A stretch of 64,000 nucleotides of DNA from Actinomycetaceae bacterium MB13-C1-2 (GTDB taxonomy: Bacteria; Actinomycetota; Actinomycetes; Actinomycetales; Actinomycetaceae). The stretch spans positions 1,612,001 to 1,676,000 of the forward strand of contig CP141731.1 of NCBI GenBank assembly GCA_035621235.1, in the 5' to 3' direction. Shown one piece after another: positions 24,852 to 34,048 of this stretch. The stretch's first letter is position 1; every line of letters begins with the position of its first letter. The notes under the pieces are model-generated. The model was not told where the DNA came from and made no database searches. It saw only the letters and a list, made by a program, of their open reading frames with translations. The translations under genes were made by a program, and so were the position numbers.

Positions 24852-26504
24852 CTAGGACTGTCCTGATCCAAGCTCAGAATCTGCCGCCGCGATCCGAGCC
24901 AGATACTGAGCAATGGCGTTACGCTCGGTCACCACAGTCTCTGCGCTGATTAGTTCACCGGCATCGTTGATGAGCAGTTCTGCGTATTCGTTCAGCACTT
25001 CGTCGGCAAACCCACTCGTCACGAGACTGGCTTGCAGGTAGGTATAGGCAGTTTCGTACAGGTCATTGAATGTCGTCGAAGCCATGAACCGGCTCTCAAG
25101 GATGTTTGACCCTGCCATGCCGCCACGTCCGGGTCCACCCATGTTCGGCATTTCCATGCTTTGAGGCTGTTCCATCCCGTCGGGGACAATCCCACCATCT
25201 GGCACTGTCCCAGCTCCCGGACCCGCGGTTCCATCCGGTGAAGTCATCCCTGCCGGTGGCATTACCCCCTCACCGGGTGCCTCGCCGCCTGTCGGAGGTT
25301 GCGTTCCGCCGGGACCACCACCGGGTTCCATGTTCCCTGACTGCATCTGGTCAGGCACATTCCGGGGCATGTTGCCTCCTTCCGGCCCCTGCGTGCTACC
25401 TGGAACTCCCATGCCGCCAGCGTCTCCGAGACCTCCCATGCTGTCGAAGGCGACATCATGATCCCAAGCGACCACGGTCATCAGACCGGTCTCCGGGTCA
25501 TAGTGAAGGTATCCGTTATTGCCCGGACCAGAGATAGTGTCTTGGTTCCCAATCAGGCTCTCCACAGCGAGGTAGGTAGCGAACTGTTCGATATCAAGTT
25601 TGTCGCCCAATGACGCCTGAAACTCCTCATCCGTTGCGTTGTTGATAAAGTCCATGAACTGAGCGATGGGTGTCATACCCACTTCTTCAGCGCCGGTGCG
25701 CTGCTTCCATAGACTCTCATAACTGGCTCCATCCTCCCCGTGGTAGTCCCAGTCCCCGTCGGAGTCTGCCTTCCAGGTCGCGCCGTCGGTTCCAAACCAC
25801 TCCTCGTTCCAAAGAGCGTCATCGGGGACCTCAGAAATAAGGCGTAGCGTCGAATCCCCACCATTTACGGAGAACGCGGAGAACGCAACCCTGTGTGCGG
25901 GTAAGCCGGCCTCTTCGATCATGGCCATTGCAACGGCCTCGTTCAAATACGTGTCAGTGTCATTTCCGCGCACCACGAAGTCGTGGCGCCCCAGGTACTC
26001 CTGTCCGTCAACGTACTTGTCGAGGCGGATTAGCCACGGAATCGTTGCTGGATCAGTCGAGTTTCCCGGTGAAGAATCGCCGTCGGCGTCCTCCTTCTCC
26101 AAGTCTTCCTGCGTCAGTTCGATACCGCGAGATTCGGCCAGTGCCTGCCGCAGAGAACGGTTGCCCTTCAACCGCAGTCCCGCGTTCTCGAACGTCGTCC
26201 CGTCAATGTTTACGGTGACGCTTATCCAGTTCTTGTCGCCGTCCGCGGCGTACGCGGCCATCATCTCCTCGTATTCCGTATCGTCGAAGTCGACACTGAT
26301 AGCGTGAACACGATCCGTGGTGAAGAAGGTTTCGGAGGTGGACGTCGAGCCTGTTTCGGCTCCGCTTTCTCCGGTCGGGACTACATCACTGCACGCTGCG
26401 AGAGAAACCACGAGGGCGACCGTCGCTCCCGCAGCGCTTAGCCATCGGGCCTTGGTCGATTTAGTTCTTATGGTCGTTTTTGGTTCTACTGGTGACTCAT
26501 GCAT
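24852..26504 (-). CDS. CotH-family protein, lipoprotein with Met/Gly/Pro-rich insert
   Basis: A 550-residue predicted lipoprotein. The signal sequence WLSAAGATVALVVSLAAC carries lipobox LAAC at about residue 38. The CotH domain follows: VNIDGTTFENAGLRLKGN, WLIRLDKYVDGQEYLG, LNEAVAMAMIEEAGLPAHR, FATYLAVESLIGNQD and VVAWDHDVAFDSMG (catalytic-type D-H-D). Secreted CotH proteins are atypical protein kinases. An insert of about 110 residues (355-465) made of Gly, Pro, Met and Gln precedes SNILESRFM. CotH of Bacillus acts on spore coat proteins; here there is no sporulation context, and the target is unknown. Confidence 0.85.
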   Translation of the reverse strand: MHESPVEPKTTIRTKSTKARWLSAAGATVALVVSLAACSDVVPTGESGAETGSTSTSETFFTTDRVHAISVDFDDTEYEEMMAAYAADGDKNWISVTVNIDGTTFENAGLRLKGNRSLRQALAESRGIELTQEDLEKEDADGDSSPGNSTDPATIPWLIRLDKYVDGQEYLGRHDFVVRGNDTDTYLNEAVAMAMIEEAGLPAHRVAFSAFSVNGGDSTLRLISEVPDDALWNEEWFGTDGATWKADSDGDWDYHGEDGASYESLWKQRTGAEEVGMTPIAQFMDFINNATDEEFQASLGDKLDIEQFATYLAVESLIGNQDTISGPGNNGYLHYDPETGLMTVVAWDHDVAFDSMGGLGDAGGMGVPGSTQGPEGGNMPRNVPDQMQSGNMEPGGGPGGTQPPTGGEAPGEGVMPPAGMTSPDGTAGPGAGTVPDGGIVPDGMEQPQSMEMPNMGGPGRGGMAGSNILESRFMASTTFNDLYETAYTYLQASLVTSGFADEVLNEYAELLINDAGELISAETVVTERNAIAQYLARIAAADSELGSGQS

Positions 26505-26708
26505 ACGAGGATCCCAGCATCCAAAGCTTGGCGCTCCCTTGGCTGAACCTATGTATCAGCTATGCGACTGAGTCTCAACTGAGCCCATCGCCATAGTCGG
26601 GAGCAATCTGAACGCTGGGCGAAATAAGTAAGAGCGGGTAGTTCAAGTTGGCCGCGTTGTGCTGAGCCCGGAGTAAAGAATCGTAGGCCGATCAGGCATC
26701 ATGGAGCT

Positions 26709-27509
26709 ATGCACAATGTTTCTGGCCTAGAAAACGACCTAGGGTCGTGGGGAGTCCCGCGAGAAGCGACCCTGCTGATCCACTCCTCAATGAAGTCGAT
26801 CGGCCAGGTCCAGGGCGGCGCGGACTCCGTGATTGAGACGCTGTCGAGTTTCTTTGATCCCGGTCTGCTGGTTCTTCCAACCCACACTTGGATGAGTGTG
26901 CACCAAGACGGTGACGTTTTCGATGTGGAGACCTCCCCCTCCTGCGTCGGGGTTCTTCCGGACATATTTCGCGGCAGGAACGATGTGATTCGCTCATGGC
27001 ATCCGACCCACTCTGTCGCTGTGCGCGGCGCGGATGCGGAGGAGTTTACTGACGGGGAACAACTGGCCAGAACCCCGTGCCCTAAAGACGGCGTTTACGG
27101 GCGACTTTTGGACAGGGAGGCCTACATCGCATTTCTTGGATGCCCGATGACGAAGAACACGTATGTTCACGGGGTTGAGGAGTGGGCCCGAGTGCCGAAT
27201 CGAATTGCATCTGAAGCAACCCAGCTTTCTGTGCGCACCCCAGAGGGGGAGATCATCGATGCCCCACAGTTCATGCATAAGGCACCCATTGACGACGTCT
27301 CATCCAACTACGGAAAACTCCAGGAGCCCCTAAGTCGGTTTGGTCTTCTGCATCAGGGCAGATTTGGTGACGCGACGGTCTTGGTTACCACCGCTCGCGG
27401 CGTTTTCGATCTGACGGCCCATCTTCTGGCCCAGGATCCAGACTTGTTCCTCACATCCGAGGCGGTTCCTGAGGAACTTCTTGAGGGCTTTGTCGGTGGG
27501 CGTCGGTAA
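26709..27509 (+). CDS. AAC(3)/YokD family N-acetyltransferase
   Basis: A 266-residue protein of the Antibiotic_NAT family. Family blocks are in order: LLIHSSMKSIGQVQGG, LLVLPTHTW, PDIFR, SWHPTHSVAVRG (catalytic-type His), TPCPKDGVYGRL, AFLGCPMTKNTYVHGVEEWA. The family acetylates aminoglycosides at N3 or other amines with acetyl-CoA. The chromosomal housekeeping context and absence of mobile DNA make a resistance role unproven. The 200 bp upstream, divergent from CotH, holds no recognised site. Confidence 0.85.
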   Translation: MHNVSGLENDLGSWGVPREATLLIHSSMKSIGQVQGGADSVIETLSSFFDPGLLVLPTHTWMSVHQDGDVFDVETSPSCVGVLPDIFRGRNDVIRSWHPTHSVAVRGADAEEFTDGEQLARTPCPKDGVYGRLLDREAYIAFLGCPMTKNTYVHGVEEWARVPNRIASEATQLSVRTPEGEIIDAPQFMHKAPIDDVSSNYGKLQEPLSRFGLLHQGRFGDATVLVTTARGVFDLTAHLLAQDPDLFLTSEAVPEELLEGFVGGRR

Positions 27510-27602
27510 GATTGGGGTAAGGAGCAGGTAGGAGTCCGTGCCTGCTCGAAGTTAATATGCACGCCCGACTGAAACACGGTCGGCGAGGATAGAGGGGGAA
27601 CC

Positions 27603-28049
27603 ATGACAGAGGTAAACGCTACGGTAACCGAGGCGCTCCAGCAGAGTGTCGTTGATTTGATCGCCCTTGAACTGCAATCAAAGCAGGCACACTGGAACAT
27701 TCGCGGGGAGCAGTTCCGCTCGCTCCACCTGGCGCTGGATGAGGTTGTTGATCAGGCACGCACGTTGGCAGATGAGGTTGCGGAACGCCTGGCACAGGTG
27801 GGTGGCACGCCTGATGGTCGCCCGGAAACCGTCGCTGCCACCACCGTTCTTGCTCCGATAGACGCTGGAATTCTAGAGACCGGCAAGACATACGTGCTAA
27901 TGGCCGAAAAAGTCCAGCAGGTCTCAGACAAGGTCAAGGAAGCAATCAAGCCGGTCGATGACGTTGATCCGGTAAGTGGCGACATCCTTATCGCAACGTC
28001 CGAGGCACTAGACCAGCAGGCCTGGCTGCTTCGTTCGGCTACCGAGTAG
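27603..28049 (+). CDS. dps: Dps family DNA-binding ferritin-like protein
   Basis: A 148-residue four-helix Dps subunit. Ferroxidase residues are present: His in SKQAHWNIRG, then FRSLHLALDEVVDQARTLADEVAERL (H, D and E positions). Dps dodecamers store iron with H2O2 as oxidant and protect DNA in starvation and oxidative stress. The start is ATG 27603 with GAGGGGG directly upstream. A strong terminator follows 22 bases after the stop, so it is monocistronic. Confidence 0.93.
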   Translation: MTEVNATVTEALQQSVVDLIALELQSKQAHWNIRGEQFRSLHLALDEVVDQARTLADEVAERLAQVGGTPDGRPETVAATTVLAPIDAGILETGKTYVLMAEKVQQVSDKVKEAIKPVDDVDPVSGDILIATSEALDQQAWLLRSATE

Positions 28050-28071
28050 CACATCTGACAAACATCACTTG

Positions 28072-28107
28072 GTGGGTGCCCGGATGACTTCCGGGCACCC
28101 ACTTTGA
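28072..28107 (+). terminator. Intrinsic terminator after dps
   Basis: GTGGGTGCCCGG (28072-28083) pairs perfectly with CCGGGCACCCAC (28091-28102) around a seven-base loop, followed by TTTG. It separates dps from leuS. Confidence 0.85.
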
Positions 28108-28150
28108 TTGCGATAACCTACTTGGAGCGAACTTACAGGGGGTAAACCAT

Positions 28151-31084
28151 ATGGCTGAGTCGGTCGCGCCGAGAACCGATAGGGCAGCGTCATCTGGAAC
28201 GGATGAACCGAAGTTCCGTTATTCTCCACGCCTTGCCGAGCAGATTGAGCAACGATGGCAAAAGTACTGGACTGAGAATGGATCGTTCAACGCTGATAAC
28301 CCGACAGGTGATCTGGCCGGGCCTAGGGCGGAGCTTGAACCTTGGTTCGTCATGGACATGTTTCCGTATCCCTCGGGTGCGGGTCTCCACGTCGGTCACC
28401 CATTGGGATACATAGCAACGGACATTCTTGCCCGTTACCAGCGAATGCAGGGCAAAAATGTGCTGTACACTCTCGGTTATGATGCGTTTGGGTTACCCGC
28501 TGAGCAGTATGCGATCTCCACCGGCCAACACCCTCGCAAGACAACTGAGAACGCAATTAAGGTCTACCAGCGTCAGCTGGCAAGACTGGGCCTGTCGCAC
28601 GATCCGCGTCGTTCCTTCGCGACCATTGATGATGATTACGTGAAGTGGACTCAGTGGATCTTCCTGCAGATCTACAACTCTTGGTATGACCCCGAAGCCA
28701 AGAACGGTGAAGGAACCTTGGGGGCTGCTCGTCCGATCACCGAGCTAGTTGCAAAACTCGAATCTGGCGAGAAAGCAACCCCCGATGGGCGACCCTGGGT
28801 AGAACTGTCCGAAGAAGAGCAGTACCAGGTGCTTTCGGATCACCGCCTGGCATATCTCTCCGAGTCGCCGGTTAACTGGTGTCCCGGTCTCGGGACCGTG
28901 CTGGCCAATGAAGAGGTCACCTCTGAGGGACGCTCAGAGCGCGGCGACTTTCCCGTGTTTACAAGGAACCTGCGCCAGTGGAATATGCGGATCACCGCAT
29001 ATTCCGACCGACTTACCGAGGGACTGACGGACATTGACTGGCCGGACAAGATTAAGTCGATGCAACGCCATTGGATCGGGAAATCCCATGGTGCTTTTGT
29101 GGACTTCACTGCCCTTAACGATAGTGGTGAATCAGCCCTGTTACGCGTGTTTACCACTAGGCCTGACACCTTGTTCGGTGCAACGTTCATGGTGGTTTCC
29201 CCCGAACATCCGCTCCTCAGTAAAGGGATTCCCGAGCGGTGGCCTGAAGGTACCCGTGTTGCATGGACTGGAGGATATTCGAGTCCACGTGAGGCCGTTG
29301 CTGCCTACCAAAAGGAGGCCACGGCCAAGACAGATATGGAACGTCAAGCAGAGGCTGGGGAGAAGACTGGAGTCTTTACCGGGATCTTCGCGACGAACCC
29401 GGTAAACGACACAGCCGTGCCGATTTTTACGGCCGACTATGTTCTGATGGGCTACGGGACCGGAGCAATCATGGCCGTGCCCGCCCACGACGAGCGCGAC
29501 TTCGCGTTCGCCAAGGCCTTCGACTTGGACATTGTCCCAACTATTCAACCGACCGAAGACGACGGGGTTCCTGAGGGATTCGATAATCAGGAGGCTGCCT
29601 GGACCGGTGACGGAGTGATAGTGAACTCCGCTCGGGGCGACGAGTTCTCCATTAACGGCATGCGTAAGCAGGAGGCCATTGAGACAATCACGGCCTGGCT
29701 GGCAGACCGGAGAATCGGAGAGGCGACCACTACCTATCGTTTACGCGATTGGTTGTTCTCGCGTCAGCGCTACTGGGGTGAACCTTTCCCGGTGGTGTAT
29801 GACGAGAATGGTCGCGTTCATGCTCTTCCTGAAGAACAGCTCCCCGTCTTGTTGCCGCATCTGGACGATTTCTCTCCTCGGACATTCGACCCCGAGGACG
29901 GAGAGTCAAACCCGGAGACACCACTTGGACGTGCTCAGGAATGGGTGAACGTAGAGATGGATCTGGGCGATGGCCTCAAGGAGTACAAGAGGGACACCAA
30001 CACCATGCCCAACTGGGCTGGGTCCTGCTACTACGAACTTCGGTACGTTGATCCCCACGACGCGGTCTCGTTAATCGATCAGGTTAACGATGACTACTGG
30101 ATGGGTCCCCGAGAGAAGAAAACCTCTGGCGGAGTCGACCTCTACGTTGGCGGCGTCGAGCACGCGGTCTTGCACCTGCTCTACGCCAGGTTCTGGCAGA
30201 AGGCGTTGTTTGACCTTGGATACGTGAGCGCCGCTGAACCGTTCCACAAGCTCTTCAATCAGGGCTACATTCTCGCGTATGCATACACTGACTCTCGCGG
30301 GGTCTACGTTCCTGCGGAAGAGGTAGAGGGCGATCCCGAAAGCGGCTTCACCTGGAAAGGGGAGCCCGTAACTCGCGAGTACGGAAAGATGGGCAAGTCC
30401 CTGAAAAACTCCGTTACCCCAGATGAAATGTGTGATCAGTACAGTGCTGACGCGTTTCGGGTCTTTGAAATGTCAATGGCACCGCTCGACATCTCCCGAC
30501 CTTGGGAGACAAGGTCTGTTCCAGGAGCGATGCGATTCCTACAGCGCCTGTGGCGCAATGCAATTGATGAAGAGTCAGGTGAACTCACCGTCGCGGACGA
30601 AGAGGCTGACCTGGAGACGAAGCGTCTTGTTGCAAAGACTATTTCGGAGGTCACGGAGGAACTGAACAATATGCGGATTAACACTGCGATTGCTCGTCTT
30701 ATCGTGCTCAACAATCATCTGACCGGACTGGAGCAGGTGCCACGCGAGGCTATCGAGCCATTGGTTCTTATGACCGCCCCGTTGGCACCGCACATGGCCG
30801 AGGAACTGTGGAGCAAGTTGGGTCACCGCGAAAGCCTTGCTACCCACGACTTCCCGGTGGTTGAAGACGAGTCTCTACTGATCGAAGAAACCGTGACCTG
30901 TGTGGTTCAAGTCAACGGCAAGCTACGTGCAAAGTTCGAGGTTCCTACATCGATTGATGCGCAAACACTTGAGGCAGAAGCTCGGGAGCTGTCACCGGTG
31001 CGCCGGGCGATGGGCGAGCAACAGCCGATAAAGGTGATTGTTAGGGAACCTAGACTGGTCAACTTCGTGGTGCCGGGTAAGTAG
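28151..31084 (+). CDS. leuS: Leucyl-tRNA synthetase
   Basis: A 977-residue class I synthetase charging tRNA-Leu. The HIGH signature is PSGAGLHVGHPLGY (about residue 75), and the KMSKS loop reads GKMGKSLKNSV (about 745), as in actinobacterial LeuRS. The CP1 editing domain (RVFTTRPDTLFGATFMVVSPEHPLL, VPAHDERDFAFA) and the tRNA-binding C-terminal region with a VNGKLRAKFEVP domain are complete. AGGGGG sits ten bases before ATG 28151. The short leader has no T-box. The Nei-like glycosylase gene begins ten bases downstream. Confidence 0.97.
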   Translation: MAESVAPRTDRAASSGTDEPKFRYSPRLAEQIEQRWQKYWTENGSFNADNPTGDLAGPRAELEPWFVMDMFPYPSGAGLHVGHPLGYIATDILARYQRMQGKNVLYTLGYDAFGLPAEQYAISTGQHPRKTTENAIKVYQRQLARLGLSHDPRRSFATIDDDYVKWTQWIFLQIYNSWYDPEAKNGEGTLGAARPITELVAKLESGEKATPDGRPWVELSEEEQYQVLSDHRLAYLSESPVNWCPGLGTVLANEEVTSEGRSERGDFPVFTRNLRQWNMRITAYSDRLTEGLTDIDWPDKIKSMQRHWIGKSHGAFVDFTALNDSGESALLRVFTTRPDTLFGATFMVVSPEHPLLSKGIPERWPEGTRVAWTGGYSSPREAVAAYQKEATAKTDMERQAEAGEKTGVFTGIFATNPVNDTAVPIFTADYVLMGYGTGAIMAVPAHDERDFAFAKAFDLDIVPTIQPTEDDGVPEGFDNQEAAWTGDGVIVNSARGDEFSINGMRKQEAIETITAWLADRRIGEATTTYRLRDWLFSRQRYWGEPFPVVYDENGRVHALPEEQLPVLLPHLDDFSPRTFDPEDGESNPETPLGRAQEWVNVEMDLGDGLKEYKRDTNTMPNWAGSCYYELRYVDPHDAVSLIDQVNDDYWMGPREKKTSGGVDLYVGGVEHAVLHLLYARFWQKALFDLGYVSAAEPFHKLFNQGYILAYAYTDSRGVYVPAEEVEGDPESGFTWKGEPVTREYGKMGKSLKNSVTPDEMCDQYSADAFRVFEMSMAPLDISRPWETRSVPGAMRFLQRLWRNAIDEESGELTVADEEADLETKRLVAKTISEVTEELNNMRINTAIARLIVLNNHLTGLEQVPREAIEPLVLMTAPLAPHMAEELWSKLGHRESLATHDFPVVEDESLLIEETVTCVVQVNGKLRAKFEVPTSIDAQTLEAEARELSPVRRAMGEQQPIKVIVREPRLVNFVVPGK

Positions 31085-31094
31085 CGGTCGGTTC

Positions 31095-32084
31095 GTGCCA
31101 GAAGGACATTCGATAAGGCGGCTCGCAAACACCTTCGAAGAATGGTTCGTGGGTTCGCAGTGCTTCACTTCTTCGCCTCAAGGACGATTTGAACGAGGGG
31201 CGCAACTCCTGAATGGACGAGTAATGGCCGACTCTGAGTCGGTTGGAAAACATCTCTTTCTCCGCTTTGACGACCTTGAATCAGAGTCAACGATGCCGCT
31301 GTGGTTGCACGTTCACCTAGGTCTGTACGGTGCCTGGCGCTTCCATGCAGATAGCGGTGTAGAAGTTGCTGCCTCGATCGGTGCTCCCCGTCGAAACAAC
31401 TCCTACCGAGAGGTTCGAGAGGATACGGGGGTCGTTCCTCTTCGAAGGAGAGAGAACGAGGGGATAGCGGTAGATCGAACTGAGGCGGCTGCCGATGGAC
31501 TATGGCAGCCACCGGAGCCGGTCGGCGCTGTGCGTCTAAGAATAGACAACGGGAGAGTAGCAGCTGACCTGGCCGGACCTACCCGTTGCGAGGTGCTGAC
31601 ACCCGAGGAAGTTGAGGGAGTCATTGACCGCCTCGGTCCAGATCCTCTAGATCATCGCTCTGATCCCTCCGCGCTAAAGGCAAGATTCGTGACGAACGTT
31701 CGTGCCCGAAAACGGCCAATTAGCGAACTGATTATGGATCAGTCGGTTATCGCTGGAGTGGGCAACATTTACAGGGCCGAGGGACTATTTCGTCAGGGCA
31801 TCTCCCCGAATCGAAAGGGGGCGAACGTCTCGATCCCTCGCCTTGAGCGCCTCTGGGACGATTATGTGTACCTGCTGGATAAGGGCGTGAAAGAGGGACG
31901 AATTATTACCGTTCGTTCCGAAGATAGACCTGATCCCGAGATCGCTAAAGACCTCGACCCTGAGGCTCTTCGTTGGTACGTCTACCACCGAACCGGTCGG
32001 AATTGCCTTGTTTGCGGCAACGAGATTAGCGAGAAAGAAGTGCAGGGCCGCAGGCTATTTTGGTGCGGTACCTGTCAAAAATAA
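31095..32084 (+). CDS. Fpg/Nei family DNA glycosylase/AP lyase
   Basis: A 329-residue base-excision repair enzyme. GTG at 31095 gives an N-terminus of (M)PEGHSIRRLA, in which Pro2 is the Schiff-base nucleophile and Glu3 the acid; starting farther upstream would bury it. The H2TH region (ELIMDQSVIAGVGNIYRAEGLF) and a C-terminal zinc finger (CLVCGNE then WCGTCQK, C-x2-C twice) are intact. PEGH favours the endonuclease VIII (Nei) branch, which removes oxidised pyrimidines. It directly follows leuS and is probably co-transcribed. Confidence 0.93.
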   Translation: MPEGHSIRRLANTFEEWFVGSQCFTSSPQGRFERGAQLLNGRVMADSESVGKHLFLRFDDLESESTMPLWLHVHLGLYGAWRFHADSGVEVAASIGAPRRNNSYREVREDTGVVPLRRRENEGIAVDRTEAAADGLWQPPEPVGAVRLRIDNGRVAADLAGPTRCEVLTPEEVEGVIDRLGPDPLDHRSDPSALKARFVTNVRARKRPISELIMDQSVIAGVGNIYRAEGLFRQGISPNRKGANVSIPRLERLWDDYVYLLDKGVKEGRIITVRSEDRPDPEIAKDLDPEALRWYVYHRTGRNCLVCGNEISEKEVQGRRLFWCGTCQK

Positions 32085-32091
32085 GAGCGGA

Positions 32092-32613
32092 CTAAACTCG
32101 GTGCTCTTCCTTGATTTCTTCAGCGATGGGGGCAAATCCCAGTCGACGATAGAGATTGAAGGCCTCAGGCATTTGCTTCATGTCGAGTCGAAGTGTAACC
32201 GAGTCATAGCCCCAGTCTCTGGTTCTCTGTGACAGTTCGGCGACCAGCGCGGTGGCTATTCCACGGCGTCGGTGCTCGGGATCAACCATGAGGTCGAGGA
32301 CAAAGGGCCCGCGAGGAACGTCGTCGAAAGGTGCATCCAAGACACAGAATACGGCCCCAACCAGTTCACCATCCAACCAGGCGCCGATAAATGAATCGTC
32401 TCTCGGGGTGCCAAGGGCACCCTCGAAGTAAAGTCGCATCTCATCGGTCGCGCGCCAAAAGTTCTCGGCGGTAAGACGTTGCTTGTATGCGACAAGAGAC
32501 AGTGATGCAAGCGCGGGTAGATCGTAGACGGTGAGCGTGGCCAGTTGTAATCCCTCGACCGACGGCTCACTATCAACGGACGAGGCATCTGCCTTAAGTG
32601 TTAGCTCGGTCAT
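32092..32613 (-). CDS. GNAT family N-acetyltransferase
   Basis: A 173-residue acetyltransferase. The acetyl-CoA pyrophosphate loop is HRRRGIATALV, preceded by the beta-4 strand FVLDLMVDP and followed by VTLRLDMKQMPEAFNLYRRLGF, the usual motif B. The N-terminal 20 residues are poorly conserved. The substrate is unknown. It converges on the glycosylase gene with seven bases between stops. Confidence 0.85.
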   Translation of the reverse strand: MTELTLKADASSVDSEPSVEGLQLATLTVYDLPALASLSLVAYKQRLTAENFWRATDEMRLYFEGALGTPRDDSFIGAWLDGELVGAVFCVLDAPFDDVPRGPFVLDLMVDPEHRRRGIATALVAELSQRTRDWGYDSVTLRLDMKQMPEAFNLYRRLGFAPIAEEIKEEHRV

Positions 32614-32980
32614 AGTTCAAGGCTAGTTCATGAACGAGGCAAAGCGTCGCATTTTGGATCACGAGTGTGCCTCAATGCAGGTCAGCGCCGCAGATGGAAC
32701 TACGCGCCGCCGGTCACCCTTCTGAGTGGTCGTCGTGCAAGAGTCTGGAAATAGTCGTGCCTCGGATGGGTAAACCTGTTGACGCGGACTCATTGAGCGG
32801 TCGCGGATCCTCGCTGTCTTCTCCCCGCAGGGGAAAGTCAAGTGCTTTTGAAGCGTTCTCAACGTCGTATCTGTATATGAGCATCTGCAACGCGACGAAT
32901 TTGCCGTTGGCAGCCGAGAACAAATGCTATAGTATCGATCCTATAGGATATATAACCTGTAGGTGCGATTGAGGACAACG
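32614..32980 (+). other. Intergenic region with promoter of the first tetrulose operon
   Basis: No credible gene is seen in these 367 bases. The right third is markedly AT-rich against its surroundings and contains the promoter and operator described separately, followed by GAGG at the ribosome site of the TIM-barrel gene. Confidence 0.6.
32928..32956 (+). promoter_or_regulatory. Promoter -10 and palindromic operator of the TIM-barrel/MFS/SDR operon
   Basis: TATAGT at 32928-32933, preceded by TG one base upstream, is a likely extended -10. Immediately downstream is the perfect palindrome ATCCTATAGGAT (32938-32949), continuing as ATATAAC. The 19 bases from 32938 match the site before the kinase gene (37241-37259) at 15 positions. 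The placement at the transcription start suits a repressor roadblock, most likely the GntR protein encoded between the two operons. Confidence 0.6.
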
Positions 32981-33916
32981 ATGTTTACAGCGGAAGACTG
33001 GCCAATTGCTTGCAAGATGGCTTTTGGTGAAAAGACACTTAACGGAGAGGCTATTGGTGAGGCCGGGCCTGGAGCATGGGCGTTCCAGTTAGCTCAGGTT
33101 CAAGCTAATGGCTTTGATTGCATCGACCCGACTGATGTGTGGGTGCCCTTCTGGGAGTTCGATGACGCGAAACTGTCCGAATTCGAGAGAGTCGTGGAAG
33201 ACCACGGGCAGCGATTGGCGTCGCTGTCCATGGGACGGCGGTCTGTGGCAGACCAGGATCGCGGAGACGACTATCTGCGTATTGCCCATCGTTTTGTCGA
33301 TCTTGCGGACAAGTTTGGGTCTCAAGTAGTGAACATAGGGTACTTCGGAGATCTGTTGCCAGAGCAAACAAAGGCTCTATGGTTCTGGCACGCTGATGGA
33401 TTTTCTAGTGTTCCAGAGACTCGAGACATCGCAATTTTACGGACTCAGGAACTCGCGGATCATGCAGCACGCCTCGGAGTTCGGATCTCGCTCGAAATGT
33501 ATGAAGACTCTTTCTGTGGCACGCCAGAAGAGGCCATCTCCATGGTCCAGGATATTGACCGTCCAAACGTCGGATTGAACCCTGATATCGGCAATCTGAT
33601 TCGGTTGCACCGCCCGATGCCGTCAGGGCTTGATATGTACAAGCAGGTGCTTCCGTACGCGAACTTCTGGCATATCAAGAACTATATGCGCGACGAAGAT
33701 CCAGCAACCGGTGCATATTTCACGTTTCCGACACCCCTTGAGACCGGAATTATCGACTACCGAACTGTCATCCAGTTGGCGCTCGCGAATGGGTTTGACG
33801 GTGTACTCATGGCGGAGCACTACGGCGGTGACTGGTTGGGTATCCAAGCCCAGAATATGCGCTACATGCGTGAAGTTTTGCGGCAGTCGGAATCTCTGAT
33901 CCACGAGCGGAAGTAG
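32981..33916 (+). CDS. Sugar isomerase/epimerase-like TIM-barrel protein (AP endonuclease 2/xylose isomerase fold)
   Basis: A 311-residue TIM barrel. The metal ligands are visible as Glu in RISLEMYED, Asp in GLNPDIGNL, His in NFWHIKNYM and Glu in LMAEHYGGDW, the E-D-H-E set of the xylose isomerase-like family. ATG 32981 with GAGG six bases upstream is chosen over GTG 32963. The family isomerises, epimerises or dehydrates sugars; the apiose-pathway decarboxylase OiaC (3-oxo-isoapionate to L-erythrulose) belongs to the same fold family. Because the downstream operon looks like an erythrulose route, this enzyme probably forms erythrulose or its precursor. It heads an operon with MFS and SDR genes. 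Confidence 0.8.
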   Translation: MFTAEDWPIACKMAFGEKTLNGEAIGEAGPGAWAFQLAQVQANGFDCIDPTDVWVPFWEFDDAKLSEFERVVEDHGQRLASLSMGRRSVADQDRGDDYLRIAHRFVDLADKFGSQVVNIGYFGDLLPEQTKALWFWHADGFSSVPETRDIAILRTQELADHAARLGVRISLEMYEDSFCGTPEEAISMVQDIDRPNVGLNPDIGNLIRLHRPMPSGLDMYKQVLPYANFWHIKNYMRDEDPATGAYFTFPTPLETGIIDYRTVIQLALANGFDGVLMAEHYGGDWLGIQAQNMRYMREVLRQSESLIHERK

Positions 33917-34048
33917 TCACCACGGCCCGAGGTGCGATTGAGGTGGGTGGAACCCTCATTCGCGTACAGAAGTAATCAGCGCGCTACGTCGGGAGCGTCG
34001 CATAACAGACCCTTCAAAGGAATCTATCGTGACGAGGAGGTCACATTA

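Noticed and set aside
26709-27509. Aminoglycoside resistance gene
   Set aside because: Family membership is clear, but chromosomal relatives often do not confer resistance and no mobile context is present.
28108-28150. T-box or other leader control of leuS
   Set aside because: Only 43 bases lie between the dps terminator and the leuS start, too short for a T-box.
32961-33943. 14-base direct repeat AGGTGCGATTGAGG before the TIM-barrel gene and after it
   Set aside because: A few exact 14-mers are expected by chance in a window of this size, and only the first copy lies at a ribosome site.
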